DNA of 64,000 nucleotides from GCA-958296115 sp965222445 (GTDB lineage Bacteria > Chloroflexota > Dehalococcoidia > Lucifugimonadales > CAJWER01). The stretch spans positions 558,001-622,000 of the forward strand of contig CBDCTY010000002.1 in NCBI GenBank assembly GCA_965222445.1. The letters run 5' to 3'. Shown here in pieces: positions 1 to 9,486 of this stretch. How positions within the stretch are numbered: the stretch's first letter is position 1; each line of letters begins with the position of its first letter. The notes below the pieces were generated by a model. It was given only the letters and a program-made list of their open reading frames with translations, was not told the DNA's origin and ran no database searches. The position numbers were made by a program, and so were the translations under genes.

Positions 1-12
1 CATTGTGACTAC

Positions 13-52
13 GCCGTCAATTCAAATCGTAGCGGCGGGTTTGTAACCCGCC
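13..52. repeat. fragment of dispersed repeat B
   Basis: This is the reverse complement of the end of the repeat at 26790-26830. It has a GGCGGGTT/AACCCGCC inverted repeat followed by a conserved tail. The first 316 bases hold no convincing gene. The only other thing visible there is a CCTGTCGAAGGGCC-type repeat fragment near 82-98. Confidence 0.6.
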
Positions 53-316
53 TTCCCCGGTCAACTGCCGTAAACCTGCCCTGATCCTGTCGAAGGGCCA
101 GGGCTCTGCGCAATGTGAACCCATGTGTGGTCATGTTGCAGTCCTTTGGGGAGCTATGATACTCAGTATCAGCACAGCTTGACTTACAGCAGCCCCTCCA
201 ACCGAAGTCCCTAGCAGGCGCTGCCACCTTCCCGATGGTTTCTCAAGAACAGCGACCTAGCCGGACGGCCCTTCTCAGTCAAGTCTCAGACCGCAGCGAG
301 CTCTAGCCATCGACTG

Positions 317-589
317 CTACCGCCATGAGCAGGTCACGATCTTGCCCTCAATGCCTTTGACGATCTGGTCCACAAGATCCGTCACGTCGTTCTTGCTCAC
401 TGAGTTGGCCATAATGTACTCGAGGTCCTTCTCGATCGCCGTGAGCCTGTTGTCGAGTCTGCCCAACCGTTCATCGGCACTAGCCAGGTTTTTCCCGGCT
501 CCCTGCACCATCTGGCCCAGATGCACCAGCCCTTCCTCCACCCGTTCGAATCGACTCTCGACCGCCCTGACCCTGTCTATGCTCGTCAT
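317..589 (-). CDS. small coiled-coil protein (90 aa), function unknown
   Basis: The 90-residue product is mostly heptad-like (ERVEEGLVHLG, ADERLGRLDNRLTAIEKDLEYI) and predicts a long amphipathic helix or coiled coil. I see no membrane segment or catalytic motif. The frame stays open upstream to 766, but I chose the ATG at 589 because an AGGAG/GAGG ribosome-binding site lies just before it and the upstream residues are not coil-like. It resembles in style, not clearly in sequence, the small coiled-coil/TM protein at 25694-25891. No function is assigned. It stands alone with no obvious operon partner. Confidence 0.5.
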   Translation of the reverse strand: MTSIDRVRAVESRFERVEEGLVHLGQMVQGAGKNLASADERLGRLDNRLTAIEKDLEYIMANSVSKNDVTDLVDQIVKGIEGKIVTCSWR

Positions 590-1009
590 TGTCAGAACCT
601 CACTCCTAGTAAATTGCAACCATCCGGTACTACGCCTGAGGCAACTGGCACCGTGGGTCTCGATCGGCTTTGGGTGCCCCGTCGGATCTCGGCCGCCATC
701 CAATTGCCCTCGACCGTCCCGTCCTGGTGATCGAATCTTACATAGGCCGCCATGAACCCATATCATCGTCGTAGCAGGCTCGTGGCAACCTCTTGCGAAT
801 TTAGCACGTATGCGGCCTTCTGTTCAATTTCTTATACTCGTTCAATTCGGGCAATTCACCGTCGAGCTGTGCGACGGATTCCAGAATTTGGCACTCAAGC
901 CCGCTCGTCGAAATCGGATGTTGTATCCCGGGCGCCCTCGACCCTGCGTATTCCCTTGATTGTCCGGCGGGATTCCCTGAGAATCTTGGTGCAGCAGCGA
1001 GGAGAAAGA

Positions 1010-1834
1010 ATGGCCCATACGCGTGAAGATGCCCAAGGCGCGCACCATCCAGACCGCGCCGGTCGCGAGCGTCCCCAGATTGCCGTCGTTGTGCCGACCT
1101 ACAACGAGGCGGAGAACCTGCCGGTTCTCGCCCGCCGCCTCTTCGCGCTGGACATCCCTGAGTGCGTCCTGATCGTAGTGGACGACGGATCGCCCGACGG
1201 CACCGGCGACGTGGCCTTGGAGCTCGGAAACAAGTACGCCGGCCGCGTGGAGCTGATACAGCGCGGCAGTAAGCAGGGACTCGGCACGGCGTACCTCGAC
1301 GGACTGGCCTACGCGCTCGATACGGGGGCCGACTACATAGTCCACATGGACGCGGACCTCTCCCACGCGCCGGAGTACATACCGGGATTCCTTCAGGAGC
1401 TGCGCGACGCCGACGTCGTCGTTGGCTCAAGGTACGTGGACGGCGGCGGATCCGAGGAGGAGTGGGGGCTGCGCCGGCGCATCCTGAGCATGATCGGCAA
1501 CGCGGGTATACGCGCCGTCACGGGTATCAGGACCAGGGATGTCACCTCGGGGTTCAAGGGGTTCCGCAGGGATGTGCTCGCGTCACTGGACATGGCCGAG
1601 TTCCGGTGCCGGGGCTTCGCATTCCTACCGGAGGAGACTAGCGCGTGCCAGAGACGCGGCTACCGCGTGGTCGAGCATCCTATCGTCTTTGCCCAGAGGG
1701 CCAGCGGCGAGTCGAAGCTGAGCGCGTCCATTGTGATCGAGGCGATGTGGAGGCTGCTGCCCCTCAGATTCTCGAAGCCGCCTAGTGAGGGTAGCCGCGC
1801 ATCGTCACCCAGACAGAGGCCGCCAGCAACTTGA
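1010..1834 (+). CDS. polyprenol-phosphate mannosyltransferase-like glycosyltransferase (GT2, DPM1 type)
   Basis: A 274-residue GT-A glycosyltransferase. PTYNEAENL (29-37), VVDDGSPDG (56-64), the DAD metal/nucleotide motif (114-116) and GSRY (139-142) match the DPM1/Ppm1 branch, which moves a sugar from an NDP-sugar to a polyprenyl phosphate at the cytoplasmic membrane face. The C-terminal half (SGFKGFRR, VEHPIVF, SGESKLS) also fits. There are no C-terminal membrane segments, so it is the soluble single-domain type. The frame is open from 752, but the GAGGAG site at 999-1004 fixes ATG 1010. Its 3' end overlaps the convergent sugar transferase gene by 53 bp. The exact sugar is not deducible. 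Confidence 0.85.
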   Translation: MAHTREDAQGAHHPDRAGRERPQIAVVVPTYNEAENLPVLARRLFALDIPECVLIVVDDGSPDGTGDVALELGNKYAGRVELIQRGSKQGLGTAYLDGLAYALDTGADYIVHMDADLSHAPEYIPGFLQELRDADVVVGSRYVDGGGSEEEWGLRRRILSMIGNAGIRAVTGIRTRDVTSGFKGFRRDVLASLDMAEFRCRGFAFLPEETSACQRRGYRVVEHPIVFAQRASGESKLSASIVIEAMWRLLPLRFSKPPSEGSRASSPRQRPPAT

Positions 1835-2384
1835 GGTCCAGCAGCGGGTTCATCCTTTCGATGTACAGGCAGTCGTACCTCAGCTTGTCGCGGGGGCGAG
1901 TGGAGTACCTGCCCCGCACCTGCGCCAGCCCCCCGAGCCCGGGCCTTACCCGAAGCCTACGCCCGAAGCCCGGCGTGGACCGCTCGAACTCGGCGTGGAG
2001 CTCGGGCCTCTCGGGCCTCGGGCCGACAATGCTCATCTCGCCCCGCAGCATATTGATCACCTGCGGGGTCTCGTCGATCCTGTAACGCCGCAAGAACTTT
2101 CCAACTCGGGTCTGCCGGGTGTCTTGGCGTCTGGCCCAGACCGCACCCGCTCCGGCCTCCGCTTCCACGACCATCGTACGGAACTTGAGCATTTTGAAGG
2201 GGCGGCCGTCCTTGCCGAGACGAGTCTGGGCGTAGAGCACGTGGCCCCGGTCGCCGAGCCAGATTGTAAGAGGGACTGCCGTCCACAGGACCACCCAGAC
2301 GGGAAGCAGCAGGATGTGAGCAGCAGCGAGTATGGCGAGATCGAAGGGACGTTTGTACCCGTCATTGGGTGGGATGTCACTCAT
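1782..2384 (-). CDS. bacterial sugar transferase (undecaprenyl-phosphate glycosyl-1-P transferase, WcaJ type)
   Basis: A 200-residue short-form polyisoprenyl-phosphate hexose-1-phosphate transferase, which starts assembly of surface polysaccharides. One membrane hairpin (about 15-42) is followed by KFRTM (67-71), the DETPQVINMLRGEMSIVGP region (104-122) with PRPERPEL after it, and PGLGGLAQV (148-156), the family signature. It lacks the long N-terminal membrane region of full WcaJ proteins. It starts 9 nt after larC and closes the minus-strand run from rpsA. With the convergent DPM1-like gene it makes a small glycan-related pair. Substrate unknown. Confidence 0.85.
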   Translation of the reverse strand: MSDIPPNDGYKRPFDLAILAAAHILLLPVWVVLWTAVPLTIWLGDRGHVLYAQTRLGKDGRPFKMLKFRTMVVEAEAGAGAVWARRQDTRQTRVGKFLRRYRIDETPQVINMLRGEMSIVGPRPERPELHAEFERSTPGFGRRLRVRPGLGGLAQVRGRYSTRPRDKLRYDCLYIERMNPLLDLKLLAASVWVTMRGYPH

Positions 2385-2393
2385 GTGGCTGCC

Positions 2394-3584
2394 CTACGGC
2401 GTGTCAGGCAGGAGTTCACTCACGGCTTCGGCCTCCACAATGCGGTACACGTCCAGAATGGGCAGGCCCGTCTCCCGCGCTATCCTGCGGCAGTCCTCGT
2501 ACTCCGGGGACAGCGACACGTACCTGCCTTCCAGCCGCTTCACCTTGACCGACACCTCTCCGATACTCGTCCCGACGGCGAGGGACTCGCGCTCCGCCTC
2601 GTAACGGTAGACGGGGCTGACCCGAACGCCCAGCGTAGTCGTCTCCCGCAATACCAGGTCGACCGCCTGCGACTCGATCCCCGGCGCAACGAGGGCACTG
2701 AGGGTCACTGCAGAACGTCCCTTCTTCATGTTGATGGGGGTGATCCAGACATCCCGCGCACCCAGCTCGAACAGGCGCTCCGACACGTAGGGGAATGCCT
2801 CCGCGCTCATGTCATCGATATTCGTCTCGACCAGACTCAGTGTCGAGGCTCCGGGAGTCTCCACGGCTTCGCCGACTCGCAGTGCGACCACGTTGGGGTA
2901 GCCGCCGGGGTCCCTCGAGCCGAGCCCGTATCCGCCCTGCGTCACGGTCATGGCAGGCTGTCTGAACTCGGCCAGCGTCGTCACGATGGCCGCTCCGGTT
3001 GGCGTGACCATTTCGCCTGCATCGACAGCCCCGCCGGGAGGCGGCACCGTGGGCGCGCCGGCCATTGCGAGCAGTGCCGACGTGGCCGGCGAAGGCGCCG
3101 GCAGTAGACCGTGTTCGCTCCTGAATACGCCCGATCCCGTTGGCAGCGGCGATGAGTAGAGCCGGTCTACCCCAAGAATTTCGAAACCTATGACCGCTCC
3201 CACCACGTCGATTAGCGTGTCCGCGCTTCCGAGCTCGTGCAGACGGGCGCGCTCGTCGCCGTGCACGGCCGCTTCCGCTTCCCCCAGCCGCTCCAGGATC
3301 GCCCGCGACCGCGCTGTGACCGATTGCCCCAAGTCGGACGCCGACACCGCCTCAACCAGCTCTGCGACCGTATCGAATCGCGGCGACGACCCGGCGTCCA
3401 CCGATACAAGGATGCCCTCGACGCCGCCCCTCCTGTCCCTGCGCGCCGAGATAGTGAAGCCGTCGAACGCCAGAGCATCTAGCCCGGACCGCAGCTCGTC
3501 GAGCGGCACGCCTGCGTCCACGATGGCCCCGAGCAGCATGTCGCCGCTCACGCCGCCCACGCACTGGAGATAGCCGCTCGTCAA
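2394..3584 (-). CDS. larC: LarC, nickel-insertion protein for nickel-pincer cofactor
   Basis: A 396-residue LarC (DUF111) protein. Family members insert nickel into pyridinium-3,5-bisthiocarboxylate mononucleotide, the cofactor of LarA-type racemases. The GGVSGDMLLGA motif (9-19), the NIDDMSAE region and INMKKGRSA are typical. Some lineages read larC across a frameshift into two parts; here it is one continuous frame. The start is TTG (3582-3584), overlapping the stop of the DinB-like gene as TTGA. No larA, larB or larE is visible in this window, so the client enzyme must be encoded elsewhere or LarC has another role. Confidence 0.85.
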   Translation of the reverse strand: MTSGYLQCVGGVSGDMLLGAIVDAGVPLDELRSGLDALAFDGFTISARRDRRGGVEGILVSVDAGSSPRFDTVAELVEAVSASDLGQSVTARSRAILERLGEAEAAVHGDERARLHELGSADTLIDVVGAVIGFEILGVDRLYSSPLPTGSGVFRSEHGLLPAPSPATSALLAMAGAPTVPPPGGAVDAGEMVTPTGAAIVTTLAEFRQPAMTVTQGGYGLGSRDPGGYPNVVALRVGEAVETPGASTLSLVETNIDDMSAEAFPYVSERLFELGARDVWITPINMKKGRSAVTLSALVAPGIESQAVDLVLRETTTLGVRVSPVYRYEAERESLAVGTSIGEVSVKVKRLEGRYVSLSPEYEDCRRIARETGLPILDVYRIVEAEAVSELLPDTP

Positions 3585-4051
3585 CTCTCGGGCGCCTTTT
3601 CGGCCGGAGCGGCTAGCCAGTTACGAATGTGCGCCGTGTGCTCGGCATAGTGGTCGTAGGTGTCGATCCAGATTCGCGCTTCGACCCCCTTGGACGAAAG
3701 CTCTTCTTCCGGGAAGTCCGACAACAGTGCGGTCAGCTGCGAGTGCGATTCCTCGAATTCCCCGCGCAGATGGGACAGGCTGAGCGCCCTTTTCCTATCC
3801 GACTCCCGTGCGTTGAACCCGTCGATGTCTGCCCAGGCCACGACGGCCTTAAGGTCGCGGTCGGCTAGCCGGTGCAGGGCTCGGACAGCCTCCCGCTCCC
3901 AGGTCGTGACGTGTCCGATCAGGTCCTTTACGGACCACTCGACCACGACACCGGGCTCATCGATGCGACCTTCGGGGACAGACGCGATTGCCTTCTCCAG
4001 GTCCCGCCAAGCACTGCTAACTGCGCCGAGCATACTTTCGCGGTCTGCCAT
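3581..4051 (-). CDS. DinB/mycothiol-isomerase-like four-helix protein
   Basis: A 156-residue protein with the DinB/DUF664-type four-helix bundle look. SVKDLIGHVTTWERE carries the first metal-type histidine, and DHYAEHTAHIRNWL near the C-terminus carries two more. Such proteins are metal-dependent thiol transferases or of unknown role, and the substrate cannot be inferred. The frame is open to 4453, but ATG 4051 sits 2 nt beyond the radA stop with a GAGAGGG site, so translation is likely coupled to radA. It overlaps larC by 4 nt. A second, distant DinB protein lies at 43930-44394. Confidence 0.75.
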   Translation of the reverse strand: MADRESMLGAVSSAWRDLEKAIASVPEGRIDEPGVVVEWSVKDLIGHVTTWEREAVRALHRLADRDLKAVVAWADIDGFNARESDRKRALSLSHLRGEFEESHSQLTALLSDFPEEELSSKGVEARIWIDTYDHYAEHTAHIRNWLAAPAEKAPES

Positions 4052-4053
4052 CT

Positions 4054-5448
4054 CTACCCTCTCTGTGTCGCACCCATCTCTATCTCGGACATGGTCCGGC
4101 GTGCAGAGCGCGGTATGGCATAGGCCAGGGCCTCGCCCAGCGTCGCCACAAACCGCCCGGCTCCAGCCCCGTTGCCGGACGGGTGTGCAGAAACGTGACG
4201 TGTGAGTCCGAGCCGCTCGGCCTCGGCGATTCTTCGCTCGGCCTGCGGGACGGTCCGGACCTCCCCCGCCAGGCCGATCTCGCCGAAGGCTACGAGTCCC
4301 GACGGTATCGGCCTGTTCCTCAAGCTCGACGTGATGGCAAGCGCGATGCCCAAATCCGCAGCGGGCTCGGAAACCCGGAGTCCCCCGGTCACACTCACGA
4401 CCACGTCCTGGTCGGCGAGGGAGATTCCCGTCCTCCGTGTGAGCACGGCGCACACAAGCAGGAGCCTGTTGAAGTCCACACCGGTCGCCACCCTTCGCGG
4501 GGCAGGCAACAGGGACGGGTTGGTCAGAGCCTGAACTTCCACCAGCAACGGCCTCGTACCCTCTATCGTGGCTACGACCACCGATCCCACGGCATCACTT
4601 CTGCGTTCCCTGAGAAAGACGTTAGAAGGGTCGGGCACGTCGACCAGGCCCTCACTTCGCATTTCGAACACTCCGAGCTCGTTTGTAGACCCGAAGCGGT
4701 TCTTTGCCGACCGCAGCAGGCGCCAAGAGCTGATGGGGTCGCCCTCCATGTACAGCACCACGTCCACCATGTGCTCCAGGACGCGCGGCCCGGCTATGTC
4801 GCCGCCCTTCGTGACATGTCCTGTGATGACGACGGGCGTCCCCGTGCTCTTGGCCCATTCCAGCAGCGCGCGCGTACACTCCCTGATCTGCGTGGCGCTC
4901 CCCGGACTCGACGACGACGTCTCGTCCGACAGGGTCTGTATGGAGTCTACGACGACAAGGGGCGGTCTCCGCTTGCCGAGCTCGGCCTTGATCTCCGCAA
5001 GCTCGGTGGCCTGCAGAATGTAGAGCCTCTTGCCTGCCAGGCCGAGCCGGTCGGCCCTCATCCTTATCTGCGATGCTGACTCCTCGCCCGTTACGTAGAG
5101 ACACCGGCCCAGCGCATCTGCGGCATCCGACGCCAAACGAAGCAGGAGCGTCGATTTGCCTATGCCTGGGTCGCCCGCCACGAGAGTGACGGAGCCTGGC
5201 ACGATACCTCCGCCGAGCACGCGGTTGAGCTCCTGCGAGCCGACCTGGATCCGCGGCACGTCGTCCGCGTCGACCTCGGACAGCTCGACTGCGGGAGCAG
5301 AAGTGCCTGCCCAGTGACCCCGGTCGCGGCCCTCACGCGTGAGCTCGACCAGCGTGTTCCACTGCCCGCATGAAGGGCAGCGCCCCTCCCACTTCGGGCT
5401 CTCGCCGCCGCAGCTATCGCACACATACACTGTCCTAGGTTTCGCCAA
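4054..5448 (-). CDS. radA: DNA repair protein RadA
   Basis: A 464-residue RadA, a RecA-like ATPase that drives branch migration in recombinational repair. It has an N-terminal C4 zinc finger (Cys 10, 13, 24, 27), Walker A GDPGIGKS (92-99), the RadA-specific KNRFGS motif in the middle, and a C-terminal Lon-protease-like domain. The frame is open to 5526, but TTG at 5446-5448 gives the canonical MAKPRTVYVC start and has GAGG five bases upstream, matching E. coli RadA length (460 aa). It follows clpC after a 179-nt gap containing a strong hairpin and leads into the DinB-like gene. Confidence 0.95.
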   Translation of the reverse strand: MAKPRTVYVCDSCGGESPKWEGRCPSCGQWNTLVELTREGRDRGHWAGTSAPAVELSEVDADDVPRIQVGSQELNRVLGGGIVPGSVTLVAGDPGIGKSTLLLRLASDAADALGRCLYVTGEESASQIRMRADRLGLAGKRLYILQATELAEIKAELGKRRPPLVVVDSIQTLSDETSSSSPGSATQIRECTRALLEWAKSTGTPVVITGHVTKGGDIAGPRVLEHMVDVVLYMEGDPISSWRLLRSAKNRFGSTNELGVFEMRSEGLVDVPDPSNVFLRERRSDAVGSVVVATIEGTRPLLVEVQALTNPSLLPAPRRVATGVDFNRLLLVCAVLTRRTGISLADQDVVVSVTGGLRVSEPAADLGIALAITSSLRNRPIPSGLVAFGEIGLAGEVRTVPQAERRIAEAERLGLTRHVSAHPSGNGAGAGRFVATLGEALAYAIPRSARRTMSEIEMGATQRG

Positions 5449-5562
5449 GTAGTCCTCGCGCCTCACTCGATAGGGTAAGGATAGACTCCGCCATGCAAGT
5501 TTAGCAGGATTGACGCCGCGGACCACGCACGAGCCGTCAGCCGAACGGCTGGCTGACGCGGA

Positions 5563-5592
5563 GAAGCCCGGGGCGTAGACGCCCCGGGCTTC
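5563..5592. terminator. strong intergenic hairpin between clpC and radA
   Basis: A perfect 13-bp stem (GAAGCCCGGGGCG / CGCCCCGGGCTTC) with a TAGA loop. No long T tract follows on either strand, so it may be an attenuator, processing site or Rho-linked end rather than a simple intrinsic terminator. A weaker inverted repeat (GTCAGCC/GGCTGAC) lies at 5536-5557. Confidence 0.6.
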
Positions 5593-5627
5593 TTGTTACC
5601 CAGTCCTGCGATGCTATTTGACCGAGA

Positions 5628-8105
5628 TCACACGGTGGCCGCGGGCAGAGGCGACCTCGACTCCACCGTCGATTGGCCCTCGTCGTCGATGTCGACCACG
5701 GCGGTGTCGCCAGGGCTCAGCTCGCCCGCCAGAATGGAGTCGGACAGCTTGTCCTCTATACTGTCCTGGATCAGCCTCCGGATGGGCCTCGCGCCGAATA
5801 GGGGGTCGTACCCCTTCTCCGCGAGCCATTCCCTGGCCCTGTCAGTCACCTCAAGGCTGATGCCCCTCTCCTTGAAGAGCATACCGTTCACCTCGTCCAA
5901 CAGGAGCTCCACTATCTGGGAAACGTGCTCCTTGCTCAGGGCGTGGAAGACGATGGTGCCGTCGATCCTGTTCAGGAATTCGGGCCGGAAGAAGCGCTTG
6001 ATCTCCTCCAGCACGTTGTTCTTCATCCTCTCGTAGTCGGCTGCCTTGTCCTCGCTGGTGCTCTTGGTGAATCCGAGGCTTCTGTCCTGTTGAATCAGGT
6101 TCGAGCCTATGTTGCTAGTCATGAATATGAAGGAGTTGCGGAAGTCTACCCTGCGTCCCTTTGCATCGGTAAGAGTGCCCTCGTCGAAGATCTGCAGAAG
6201 GATGTTGAAGACTTCGGGGTGCGCCTTCTCTATCTCGTCCAGGAGGATCACGCTGTAGGGCCTGCGCCGCACGGCCTCCGTCAACTGGCCGCCCTGTTCG
6301 TATCCGATGTACCCGGGAGGAGCACCCACCAGCCGGGCGACCATGTGCTGCTCTTTGAACTCCGACATGTCGAGCTTGATCATTGCATCCTGGCTGCCGA
6401 ACATGAACTCGGCGAGCTTCTGCACCAGGTAGGTCTTGCCCACGCCAGTAGGGCCGGAGAAGATGTACGCGCCTACTGGGCGCCTGGAGTTCTTCAGCCC
6501 GGCACGGGTCCTGCGCACGGCCTTGGACACCAGCTTGACGGCCTCGTCCTGGCCGACCACCACCTCGTGAAGCACCTCTTCCATCCTTACGAGCCGCTCC
6601 GTGTCGGTCTCCGACAGCCTCTTCAACGGTATTCCGGTCCACATGCCGACGACCTCGCGAATGTCCTCGGCCGTCACTACGGGCTTCTCGCTGCCGATCT
6701 CCTCCTGCCAGTCCTTCTCCAGCTCCTGCAGCTTCTCCGACAGCTTGGACTCCCTGTCCCGCAACTCGGCCGCATACTCGTACTGGCGGGTGGAGATAGC
6801 CTCGTCCTTCTCCTGCCTCACGCTGTCGAGCATCCGCGAGGTCTCACTGACGGACAGCGGAGCGGTGCTGAAGTTGATCCGCACCCTGGACCCCGCTTCG
6901 TCAATGAGGTCGATAGCCTTGTCCGGCATGAACCTGTCCGGAATATAGACGGTCGCCAGATTCGCCGCCGTCTCTATCGCCTCTTCGGTGATTTCGAGAC
7001 CGTGGTGCTCCTCGTAGCTGCCCTTGACGCCGCGAAGGATGTCGATCGTCTCCTCGGTAGTCGGCTCGTTCACGTCCACCGGCTGGAACCGCCGCTCCAG
7101 GGCAGGATCCCTCTCGACATACTTCCGGTAGTCGTCGTGAGTCGTCGACCCTATGCACTGGAGCTCGCCCCGCGCGAGCGCCGGCTTGAGTATGTTGGCG
7201 GCGTCCACGGCGCCCTCCGCGGCTCCGGCGCCGACCATTGTGTGCACTTCGTCGATGAACAGGATGCAGTTGCCGCTGCCGCGGATCTCGTCCACGACCT
7301 TCTTCAACCTCTCCTCGAACTCGCCCCTGTATTTCGTGCCCGCCACAAGCGCTCCCATGTCGAGTGTCACGAGCCGCTTGCCTTGCAGCGTCGTCGCGGC
7401 CTCGCTCCTGGCTATGCGCTGGGCGAGCGCCTCGACTATGGCCGTCTTGCCGACACCCGGCTCGCCCACGAGCACGGGGTTGTTCTTCCTGCGTCGGCTC
7501 AGGATCTGCGTTACCCGCTGGATCTCCTGCTCGCGCCCCACCGTCGGGTCGAGCTTTCCCGCCCGCGCGGAGGCCGTCAGGTCGATTCCAAGCTGGTCCA
7601 GGGTAGGTGTACGCGTCTGGTTCCGGCCGCCAACGCCGGCCTGGCTGTGGCTTGGATTCTGGCTAAGTATCCGGCCCGTCTCGGCGCGCACCTTGTCCAA
7701 GGTGACCTGAAGGCTCTCCAACACTCCCGCAGCCACGCCCTCTCCCTCACGCAGCAGGCCGATGAGCAGGTGCTCGGTGCCGATGTAGTGGTGGTTCAGC
7801 CTTCTCGCCTCATCCACCGCGAGCTCTACAACCTTCTTCGTCCGGGGGGTGAGACCCTTCTCCCCCGTGGCCGCCCGCTCGCCGCGGCCTATTATGAACT
7901 CCACTGCAGACCGGACCTTCGTCAGCTCCACGCCGAGATTCGTCAGCACCTTGGCAGCCACCCCGTCCGTCTCGCGGACAAGGCCAAGCAGGATGTGCTC
8001 CGTGCTGATATAGCTGTGGTTGAAGCGCTGGGCTTCCTCGTTCGCCAGAGACAGCACTCTCCGCGCCCTCTCCGAGAACTTCTCGAATCTGCTGCTGCTC
8101 GTCAT
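5628..8105 (-). CDS. clpC: ClpC-type AAA+ unfoldase of the Clp protease
   Basis: An 825-residue ClpC/MecB ATPase that unfolds substrates for ClpP. Two N-terminal Clp repeats (about 5-145) are followed by NBD1 with Walker A GEPGVGKTA (about 218), the UVR-containing coiled middle domain (RQYEYAAELRDRE), NBD2 with GPTGVGKT (about 555), and the C-terminal D2-small domain. The UVR segment separates ClpC from ClpA and ClpB. ATG 8105 has AGGAG at a good distance. It lies 25 nt downstream of rpsA in the same direction. No clpP or mcsAB/ctsR is adjacent. Confidence 0.95.
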   Translation of the reverse strand: MTSSSRFEKFSERARRVLSLANEEAQRFNHSYISTEHILLGLVRETDGVAAKVLTNLGVELTKVRSAVEFIIGRGERAATGEKGLTPRTKKVVELAVDEARRLNHHYIGTEHLLIGLLREGEGVAAGVLESLQVTLDKVRAETGRILSQNPSHSQAGVGGRNQTRTPTLDQLGIDLTASARAGKLDPTVGREQEIQRVTQILSRRRKNNPVLVGEPGVGKTAIVEALAQRIARSEAATTLQGKRLVTLDMGALVAGTKYRGEFEERLKKVVDEIRGSGNCILFIDEVHTMVGAGAAEGAVDAANILKPALARGELQCIGSTTHDDYRKYVERDPALERRFQPVDVNEPTTEETIDILRGVKGSYEEHHGLEITEEAIETAANLATVYIPDRFMPDKAIDLIDEAGSRVRINFSTAPLSVSETSRMLDSVRQEKDEAISTRQYEYAAELRDRESKLSEKLQELEKDWQEEIGSEKPVVTAEDIREVVGMWTGIPLKRLSETDTERLVRMEEVLHEVVVGQDEAVKLVSKAVRRTRAGLKNSRRPVGAYIFSGPTGVGKTYLVQKLAEFMFGSQDAMIKLDMSEFKEQHMVARLVGAPPGYIGYEQGGQLTEAVRRRPYSVILLDEIEKAHPEVFNILLQIFDEGTLTDAKGRRVDFRNSFIFMTSNIGSNLIQQDRSLGFTKSTSEDKAADYERMKNNVLEEIKRFFRPEFLNRIDGTIVFHALSKEHVSQIVELLLDEVNGMLFKERGISLEVTDRAREWLAEKGYDPLFGARPIRRLIQDSIEDKLSDSILAGELSPGDTAVVDIDDEGQSTVESRSPLPAATV

Positions 8106-8130
8106 GTGAGTCTCCTGACCACTAGACCGC

Positions 8131-9321
8131 CTAGTAGTAACCTTCCTGTTCGGCCTGCACGAGGCTAAGCCCCAGCCGCCGTCGGTCGGGCTCTATACGC
8201 AGCACCTTAAGGCGGACCTCGTCGCCCTCCCGGACGACCTCCCTCGGGTGCTGAATCATCCTCGGGGCCAGCTCCGAAATGTGGATCAGTCCCTCGACCG
8301 ATCCCTCGACTCGTGCAAAAGCCCCAAAGTCCGCCAGCTTGGTCACTGTAGCGTCCACGATGTCGCCCACGTTAAGACGCTCGTGGATCGTCTCCCAGGG
8401 CTCGGGCTGCAGCCTCTTGATGCTCAGCGCGATCCTGTTATTGACTGCGTCAATGCTAAGGACCTGTACGTCGACCTCCTGGCCTACCTTGATAACGTCT
8501 TCGGGCGACCGGACGGGCGTCCATGACAATTCCGAGATGTGGACCAGCCCGTCTGCACCTCCCAGATCGACGAACGCCCCGAAGCTGCTGATGCCCGACA
8601 CCGTGCCGTGCCGGCGCTCCCCGATGATCAGCTCCCCGATCAGCTTCGCCTTGCGCTCTTCCCGCTGTCCCTGGACGGCCTGCCTCTCAGACAGGATTGC
8701 CCTGTTGCGGCTTCGGTTCAACTCAAGAACTTTGACCTCGATCTTGTTGCCGATATAGCGCGTCTCGGGAGACTCGGTTGGCTCCTGGGCTTCGGCATCC
8801 TGACCGTCACCGTCTTGGGGCGCAGCTTGACTCTCGCTCGCCTCCCGAATCCTGCGGAGCTCGTTTCGCGAGACGCTCATCAGCTGGGACATGGGCACGA
8901 ACGCCTGAATGTTGGCGACGTCTACTATGCAGCCCCCTCGATTGAAGCCGACGATTCTGCCCATCAGGTTCTCGCCGCTCTCGAGTGCCTTCTGCAGGGT
9001 CAGCCAGCCCTGTTCGCCGATTGCCTTGTCGAGGGAGAGGATGGCCGCTCCCTCGACGCTTTCCCCTCTAATGACGTAGGCGACGATATCGTCGCCTACG
9101 TCAGGCATCTTCACGTCCTCGCGGCTCAGCGATCGCATTTCGCCGGGAGGGATAATCCCCTCTGCTTTATGGCCCACATTGATGAGGATGCCTTCGGAGT
9201 TCGCCCGCATCACCACGCCCTCGACCACATCCCCTCTCACCAGGGGCTTCATCGGCTCGATAGAGTCGAGCAGCTCCTCCATGTCCTGCGGCGCGGCGGC
9301 ATCCGGCTGTTCGGTGGTCAA
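8131..9321 (-). CDS. rpsA: 30S ribosomal protein S1 (four S1 domains)
   Basis: A 396-residue S1 protein that recruits mRNA to the 30S subunit. Four S1 motifs are visible at about 25-95, 108-215, 222-295 and 308-380. The last two carry the classic SSFGAFVDLGGADGLVHIS and ADFGAFARVEGSVEGLIHIS patterns. The second domain holds an acidic, low-complexity insertion (about 158-185). The start is TTG (9319-9321) with GGAAGG 8 nt upstream. A possible -10 (TAGAAT) lies in the 165-nt gap separating it from the 5S rRNA gene. It is the first gene of the minus-strand run. Confidence 0.9.
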   Translation of the reverse strand: MTTEQPDAAAPQDMEELLDSIEPMKPLVRGDVVEGVVMRANSEGILINVGHKAEGIIPPGEMRSLSREDVKMPDVGDDIVAYVIRGESVEGAAILSLDKAIGEQGWLTLQKALESGENLMGRIVGFNRGGCIVDVANIQAFVPMSQLMSVSRNELRRIREASESQAAPQDGDGQDAEAQEPTESPETRYIGNKIEVKVLELNRSRNRAILSERQAVQGQREERKAKLIGELIIGERRHGTVSGISSFGAFVDLGGADGLVHISELSWTPVRSPEDVIKVGQEVDVQVLSIDAVNNRIALSIKRLQPEPWETIHERLNVGDIVDATVTKLADFGAFARVEGSVEGLIHISELAPRMIQHPREVVREGDEVRLKVLRIEPDRRRLGLSLVQAEQEGYY

Positions 9322-9486
9322 GCTTATTGCCTTCCGTGGTTCACGAGTGTCGACACCTTCGGTGCCATTCTAGCACATGGGCAGTGCACACAATGGTCCG
9401 CTGTGGCCTCTCGCCAGCCTTTTGCTCGGCCCGTGATCCTCATTGCGCGACTGTCTCAAGCCTGGCCTTCCTGCAATGCAAAAGAC

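Noticed and set aside
752..1009. N-terminal extension of the DPM1-like gene
   Set aside because: No homology-like sequence, and a strong GAGGAG site marks ATG 1010.
1785..3107. 440-codon plus-strand frame opposite larC and the sugar transferase
   Set aside because: Both genes on the other strand are well supported, and this frame has shadow-like composition.
5925..8168. 747-codon open frame on the plus strand opposite clpC
   Set aside because: It is the mirror of a clear ClpC reading frame in high-GC DNA. The residues are low-complexity L/R/H/V-rich with no motif or ribosome site.
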